Positions 58,433-64,000 of a stretch of DNA of 64,000 nt are shown piece by piece (within the stretch, counting starts at the first letter, position 1; every line of letters starts with the position of its first letter). The stretch lies in NCBI GenBank assembly GCA_026120185.1, contig JANUWF010001942.1, positions 1-64,000 of the forward strand, written 5' to 3'. A program made the translations under genes and the position numbers. The stretch is from Voacanga thouarsii. Its lineage: Eukaryota > Streptophyta > Magnoliopsida > Gentianales > Apocynaceae. The notes beneath the pieces were generated by a model. It was not told the DNA's origin, did not search any database, and saw only the letters and a list, made by a program, of their open reading frames with translations.

Positions 58433-59117
58433 TTTATTCATATTTATCTTAACCAATGTTTGAATTTTCTTCTTTCTTACATTCCTTAAAGTTAGGAATA
58501 TTGTCTTAGGGAAGACACAATGGTAATGTCTTAACCATGTGATCTTATCCTAAAAAGAATTTTAGAAGAATTTTTGTCTCCGTTATTTTTGCAAGCCTGG
58601 TCCTAACCTTCTTGAATTTAAACTACTCATAATTCTTTAATTCATTTTTTTATCCATAAAAGTCTTGGATAATTCCTTACTTGGAATTTCAAAAAATTCT
58701 AGCTCTTTTGGGATAGAAGATTGGCCAAAATTGTGGAGGAGAAATAGGAAGAGGTTCTCAATTAAATCACCATGGTTATTCCTTCAAGAACTTCATTGTT
58801 TTCTTGTTCTTATTTTGGTTAAAATCTGGAAAATTTTCCATATTTTCTTCATAACTAGTTTTCGAAATTTATAGCCACCTTTCTCTACCTAATTCTTGCA
58901 AAAAAAACCAACCATCTTGTGTAAAGATAAAAGCTAAAACACTTTGGAATTTCAACCAGAATTTTTTTCCAGCAAACAAGCAATCTTTGAACATGAACAT
59001 GGAGCCATTCATTAGTGCTCAAGAACACTTGAAACTTTCTCCTTTCTTCTTCAAGATGGTGGCTGGAAAATCTCTATTAATGGACCTTCAAACACTGCTA
59101 AATTCCAACTGCAAAAC

Positions 59118-62100
59118 TGTAACACCCCACGACTACGTACCCTAAAAAGGCGGGGATGTCGCCCCGTCCCGTAGGACAAGGGGTCTTTAGAACAAGGTAT
59201 AAAATATAAAGGCAATCTCCAAAAGGATCAACTTAGATAAATAAAGAAATACTCTTATTACATCAGGCTCAACTTGGAGCAAAACGGAATAAAATAAAAT
59301 ATTGTTTAAAAGCATAAGCAACAAATGTCTCCCAGAACGGATAGAGAAAATAGCAAAAGCTTCAACTATTACATGCCCCGCTGACTCAGCACAGTCTATC
59401 TCCTGAAAACATGATGTAAAACAGTGTGAGAATAAATCTCAGTAAGTCCTGTGTGTGCACATGGTGGTTTAAATAGTTCATGTATGCAAAGTGTAAAACA
59501 TTTGTAGAAATAATTTGGCAAGTCATAACAATCTCTTTTCGCAAAGAGTGGGTTTTTCTCATTGTCACACTTTGTACAAAATAAATCCTCCACTCGGATA
59601 AAAGTCATGTCACCACACGCTGGGCTCCATGAGAACAAATTGGCCAAGGCACCACACTTTGTGCACCTTGTCCAGACCAAATTACCACATGTTGGGCGTT
59701 CTGATCAAGGTGAGTGTACAGCCCATCGGGTGAGATACTCCTCCATCTCTACATCCAACAAAACCATCCGGGTGTCCATGCCGGGAATATAAATAATACC
59801 TTTCAGGTACAATGCTAGCTCGGACTGGTCTGACCAACCAACACTGTCGCCTTTTCAAGCAGAGTTCATCTTCTGGAGGTGGCCTCCTGCCAGAAGACTT
59901 ACGCTAGCCCTCCAAGACTAGTATTGTCAGCCTACCCTTATTGAGTACTCAACGAACATATCCGTCAATTTCTGATTCAAAATATTTTCAAACATTGGCT
60001 TTGTAAAACATGGTTTTCTTTAAAAGAGATTTCTAAAAATTTAAGGAAAAGAGTAATTTTCTTGCTAAAATCGTTAGTTTGACAAAACCGTTTAAAGAAT
60101 AAATATCCACGTTTACAACCCAAGCAAACATAGTTTAACAATAGCTTTACAAAGCTTCAAAACATAGACTTGCCAACACAACATTTAACAAAACAGTTTA
60201 TAAAAGGACTTACCATCCCAACATTTAGTAAAAGAGTTTATGCAAGGACTTACTTGATATGCCTCAGATAAATGCGATAAATTCACAGCTGGCTTTCCTC
60301 AATTATCCTCCTGATCTAAACCATATAATATCATGATCAGGGTCTCAATTAATTCAAACATGCTCTAATCCCATTTATTTTTACAACAATTCGCAATCTC
60401 CTATTTAATTCCAAGTAAACTATTCAATCCCCAAAGATCATATACTACGACCACATGTTTATCTCGCTAATAAACACCATCAAACTTTACTTTCGGCATC
60501 AAGGGAGGGTATTCCCTTACCTTGCAACTACCGGGTAATGAGGTATTGATGCTCCTATAGTGATCGTCCCGAATTCGCTTGAGAAGAAGAAAAAAGCTAC
60601 CTTATTTGCTCCTCTTGACCGAAAATTAAGGAAGAAGATGAAATCAGCCTCTATAGGGCATGATTTAAGGGTAGAAGAAAGAGAAAAGAATCATTAGAGA
60701 AAACGGCATCAAGAGGTTGAAAGGATTTGTGCTTACCTTAAGGTGTGTTCGATTTTTGCTTGGAATAACTCTTGTGTTTTCGAAAATTTGCAGAGAGATG
60801 TTGCTGAAATTTTCGGGTAGAATGGAGAGGGTAAATGGTTGTTATAATTTAAAGTTGGAGAAGATTTGTTTAGGGTTAGATGGTGATGTTTAGATAGACT
60901 CCTAATGGCTTTAGGTTTCTTGGACAGCTAAGGCGAAATTTCAGCTTGCGCGCGTCTCCTTGCTGCTGATTTTAGGGGAGTTTAATGGAGGAAAAGATTC
61001 TGCAATTTGCTCCCCTATGCTGGCCAAAATACTGCTCAAAGGAAGGGCTGAATGTGTTCAGAATTTTGGGCCAAACAAAGAAGAGTTTGAGTGAGTTTCG
61101 ATGACTGAAAAATCCTATGCAAGTGCTGCGAAAATTCTGTGCAAGTGTAGCAAGTTTTGGACTGTTTTGGCTGCTGCAATTCTACCGAAATTTCCAGAGG
61201 AAAATTGAGGGTTTTGGGCACTAAAAATAGCTTGATCAGCTGGGGTTTTTCAGTGAATTATGTGTGCAGAATTTCGGTTGAAGTAGGAACACAAAGCTGG
61301 CCGAAAATCCTGCACAAAGCTGACCGAATTTTCTGTGTATATGCTGGACGAATTTCAATGTTTTTGTGTGAATAAAATTCTGGTTTTGTGCAGCTAAGGT
61401 ACCCTGAATTTATGAGGAATATTTAGGTGTTTTGAGCTAGGATTTACAGAGTTGGATTGTTGCTAAGAAGCTGGAATTTTCGGACAACTTGTGGTGACAC
61501 AAGGCTGCTGAAATTCAGCTAGGAAAAGGAAGAAAATCCTAGTTGAATTTGGATTGAAATAAAATCTGATTTTATTAAGGATTTGGATAGGATTTCCTCT
61601 AGTCCTAGAAGAGTTTGGATTGAGCTAAAGGTACTCCAAGGTGGCGGACAAAATCTAGAAAAATTTCCAGAATTTTCCCAGCTTATGGTTTCCGAAAATT
61701 CAAGGGAACAAAAGCTGAAAATAAAACAAATTTTATCCTTATCTAAAATCCTTGAATTTAAGAGTTAAATATAGAGTCTTATTCCTATGGAAGTGACGTT
61801 TAAACCTAAAGAAAATATCTAAGACTTTAGTTAAAATATTTCTCTAAAACAATTAAATAAATAAAATGATTATGGCTAGAATTCTAGAAGAGGTAAGATA
61901 AGATTTTTCCCTAATATATTCCCTAACTCTAATATTCATCAAGAAGAGTTTTATACCACTTGAAATTCTTCAAAGTGGCACCTAGCTAGGGGTTTTTTTT
62001 TCGAAAATCCTAAGGAACACAAGCTGAAAATTAAAGGTGAACTTTATTCACATCAAAGTCCTTGAATTTAGGAAATAAAGATATAAACTTATTTCCTTGG

Positions 62101-62524
62101 AGTAGAAATACTAAAATTTCTCTAGGATAGCTAGATTCTTTTTTTTTTCGGCCAAGATAAGAAATGGTCTAAAAAAAAGAATTTCAAGAAGAGAAACTAG
62201 CTTCACAAAAGGTAGGATTCGAACTCGAGTCACCAAAGGAAATCACCAACCTCCCCGCTATTCCAAAACAACTCCAATGCTAATTTTTCTACAAGAAGTT
62301 CTTACCACCCCAGTACTCATCCTTCCAAATCTTCGACCAAACCTCCCTTAACCAAATCTTTAACAACACAGCTATTTCACATCAATTAATTCAAATGCAA
62401 GAGCAACGGAAAAATTCACATGCATCATGCAAATAAAATTTTTCTAGCTACCACATAATGCAAGATGCTATGCAATGCATGACTTTTCCCCATAATCAAA
62501 GGTGGTTTTGGGCGGGGTATTACA
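59118..62524 (-). repeat. Solo Gypsy LTR, subfamily 3 (TSD AAAAC)
   Basis: This 3407-bp LTR is in minus orientation: it starts TGTAATACCCCGCCC at 62524 and ends GTGGGGTGTTACA at 59118. It is flanked by AAAAC at 59113-59117 and 62525-62529, with the host LTR continuing across. No PBS or internal region is present, so it is a solo LTR formed by LTR-LTR recombination. It holds TTGAGTACTCAA (59941-59952), a repeat array with CACCACACTTTGTGC (about 59570-59700), and a tRNA-like block. It is related to, but clearly different from, subfamilies 1 and 2. Confidence 0.93.
62213..62290 (-). other. tRNA-like block in the subfamily 3 LTR
   Basis: The minus strand has CGAGTTCGAATCC, containing GTTCGAATC, an exact B-box match. 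About 50 bases upstream is TTAGCATTGGAGTTG, a weaker A box. Position is about 235 bases into the LTR, as in the other LTRs. Confidence 0.5.
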
Positions 62525-63401
62525 AAAACCGTTCCAAAGAGGACCAAAAATTCCTCACAAAACTTCTTCAAATCCTAAGAGTTCTTTAGCTAAAATTCCA
62601 GAAATTTTTCCAGCTTCGCCTATCCTATGTTAAGTCCGATTTTCTTCATCAAACTTCTTCATGTTTCGGCCATAATGTAGCCATGGATAGAACCCCTTGG
62701 CTTTCCATCTACCTTGATTATTAGGACTCTATTAACATACCTCAAAACACTCCTATCTTCACTCCATTCAAAATTATTCAAACTTCAAATTAAATGCCAG
62801 ATTTTTGTTCCATTAAATACTCACCTAGCTAGATACTAAAATCAAAAATTTCTCTGCTATATCATAGCCATTTTTGGCCAGCCCAAAGTTGAAACAACGC
62901 TCCATTCTATGATCAAATCATAGCTAGTTCAGCCATACACCATTAAAGGATAAGAAACCTTCAAAGAGCAAATACCATTACTCAATCCTTTACCTCAAAC
63001 GTCTCCACTTTTCTCTCAATTTGAAATTTGAAAAAGCTAAAACTCTCTCTCTCCTTCTTGGATAACAGAAAGCCTCCCCCTAAGCTAGGCCATTTGGCCA
63101 TCTTTCACACACACACACGAAATCACTCACTCTCTCAATTTCTCTCAAGAACACTAAGCACTAGCTTCTTCAACCTTCAATCACCTCTATTCATCTCAAA
63201 TCACTCCAAGAACCTTCAAACCAACTTAGACTCAGTCCATTCTCCCTCATAGGCCACTCCATAATATAAAAAACACTAAAGTTGATCTTTCATTCGGATC
63301 AAACACACCTTTTCGGTCAAGAATAAGAAGAACATCAAGAAGGCAACTTGAAACATCTTGGACCTTCTTCATCTTGTCATCACCATTTCAATATCATCCT
63401 A

Positions 63402-63403
<2 letters not shown>

Positions 63404-63466
<63 letters not shown>
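63404..63466. repeat. (CT)n microsatellite in the 3' LTR
   Basis: An uninterrupted 63-bp CT run, at the LTR position that holds 40 bp in the 5' LTR of Gypsy E and 16 bp in Gypsy D. Confidence 0.95.
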
Positions 63467-63468
<2 letters not shown>

Positions 63469-64000
63469 CCAAAATTTGGATGGCCATTCTTACTTCAACC
63501 AAGGAAGGACTCTCAAGTACTCAATGACCTTCATTAAGCAAGGCGATACCTTTACCTAACATTCATCAAATCAAGTATTTCTTTCTTGATCTCCTCTTTA
63601 AATTCTCAAATTCAAGACTCTTAGATGATGGAATTTATAAGTTGGTAGAATAATGTGGGGTTGAAGATATGTATGTGGGTGAAGGGAATGGATTTAAGAC
63701 ATGAGAATTGTAATGAATGTTGTGACTTATGGATTATGCTTTCAGATCACTATAGGTTCATTATGATTAAACAGCTTTATAGATGTTTTGATGTATGATA
63801 GTCATTAGACCATCATTGTTGATTATGCCTTCATGATGTTATTTTTCAATAAAACCCTAGATAATATTATACCTAGTAGGATATCATCCTTATTGTGATG
63901 TATGTTAATTCAAGTCTATTTTTAGCTAAATTGGCATGTTATTTGTTGAATCCATGAGTGGATGAATATGTATATGGATTTTCTTTAGTAATAAAATTAT

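Larger units (their letters stand above)
58112..64000 (+). repeat. Gypsy 3' LTR, subfamily 2, interrupted and running off the window
   Basis: It starts TGTAAAATCCCACCTAAACC at 58112. It runs to 59117, is interrupted by a solo LTR, and continues from 62525 (one AAAAC copy is duplicated) to the window end. It matches the Gypsy D LTR in order and detail. Position 64000 corresponds to about 28118 in Gypsy D, so roughly 1.9 kb more is expected outside. It carries a tRNA-like block at 58359 and a (CT)n run at 63404-63466. It is a different subfamily from the 5' LTR at 38520. Confidence 0.87.

Noticed and set aside
1..64000. Host genes, rRNA, organelle inserts, CRISPR arrays
   Set aside because: Every coding stretch with a recognisable motif is retroelement gag, pol or accessory sequence. 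No regular spaced repeats or organelle-like sequence was seen.

Overview
This window looks like heterochromatic or intergenic DNA from a dicotyledonous plant. It is AT-rich and made almost entirely of LTR retrotransposons nested inside one another. The elements have plant-type Copia and chromodomain Gypsy coding regions, and initiator-Met tRNA primer-binding sites (TGGTATCAGAGC or variants). I found no host protein gene, rRNA, functional tRNA gene or CRISPR array. Nearly all coding regions are broken by stops and frameshifts. No database search was possible, so family names rest on motifs, and lineage names (Tekay/Del-like Gypsy, SIRE/Maximus-like Copia) are inference.

Layout: 1-2356 is the 3' part of a long Gypsy LTR abutting a Copia gag-pol fragment (2357-3864). 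Copia LTR debris (3865-4243) and another 5'-truncated Gypsy LTR (4244-6072) follow, the latter sitting inside the 5' LTR (6073-8604) of Gypsy element A. Gypsy A (+) has a PBS, an accessory ORF, gag and pol up to RNase H (ending about 22975). Its gag is split by Copia B (9850-20124, flanked by GAGAG), which carries another Copia LTR (17203-18690). 22976-24699 is unclassified and probably Copia LTR-like. Gypsy D (-) follows: gag start, accessory ORF, PBS and a complete 4.34 kb 5' LTR (24700-30523). D lies in the env-like region of a SIRE-like Copia (30524-37725, -).

37726-38519 holds a degenerate repeat. Gypsy E (+) begins at 38520 with a 5' LTR interrupted by a solo LTR (39994-41508). It then has a perfect PBS, an intact accessory ORF (44460-44927) and a gag split by Copia C (46035-52016, flanked by CAAGC). 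PR and the start of RT follow, then a Copia fragment replacing RT/RNase H (53239-56760), then integrase plus chromodomain. Last comes a 3' LTR from 58112 running off the window, itself interrupted by a solo LTR (59118-62524, flanked by AAAAC).

The most interesting signals belong to the Gypsy family. Its accessory ORF upstream of gag carries repeated SUMO-interacting-motif-like cores (PVIDL + acidic/Ser) in three divergent copies. Its ~4.3 kb LTRs carry a tRNA-like block with Pol III A and B boxes at about +240, seen in all four LTRs with a preserved start. They also carry a 12-bp palindrome, TTGAGTACTCAA, in all six LTRs that cover that site.
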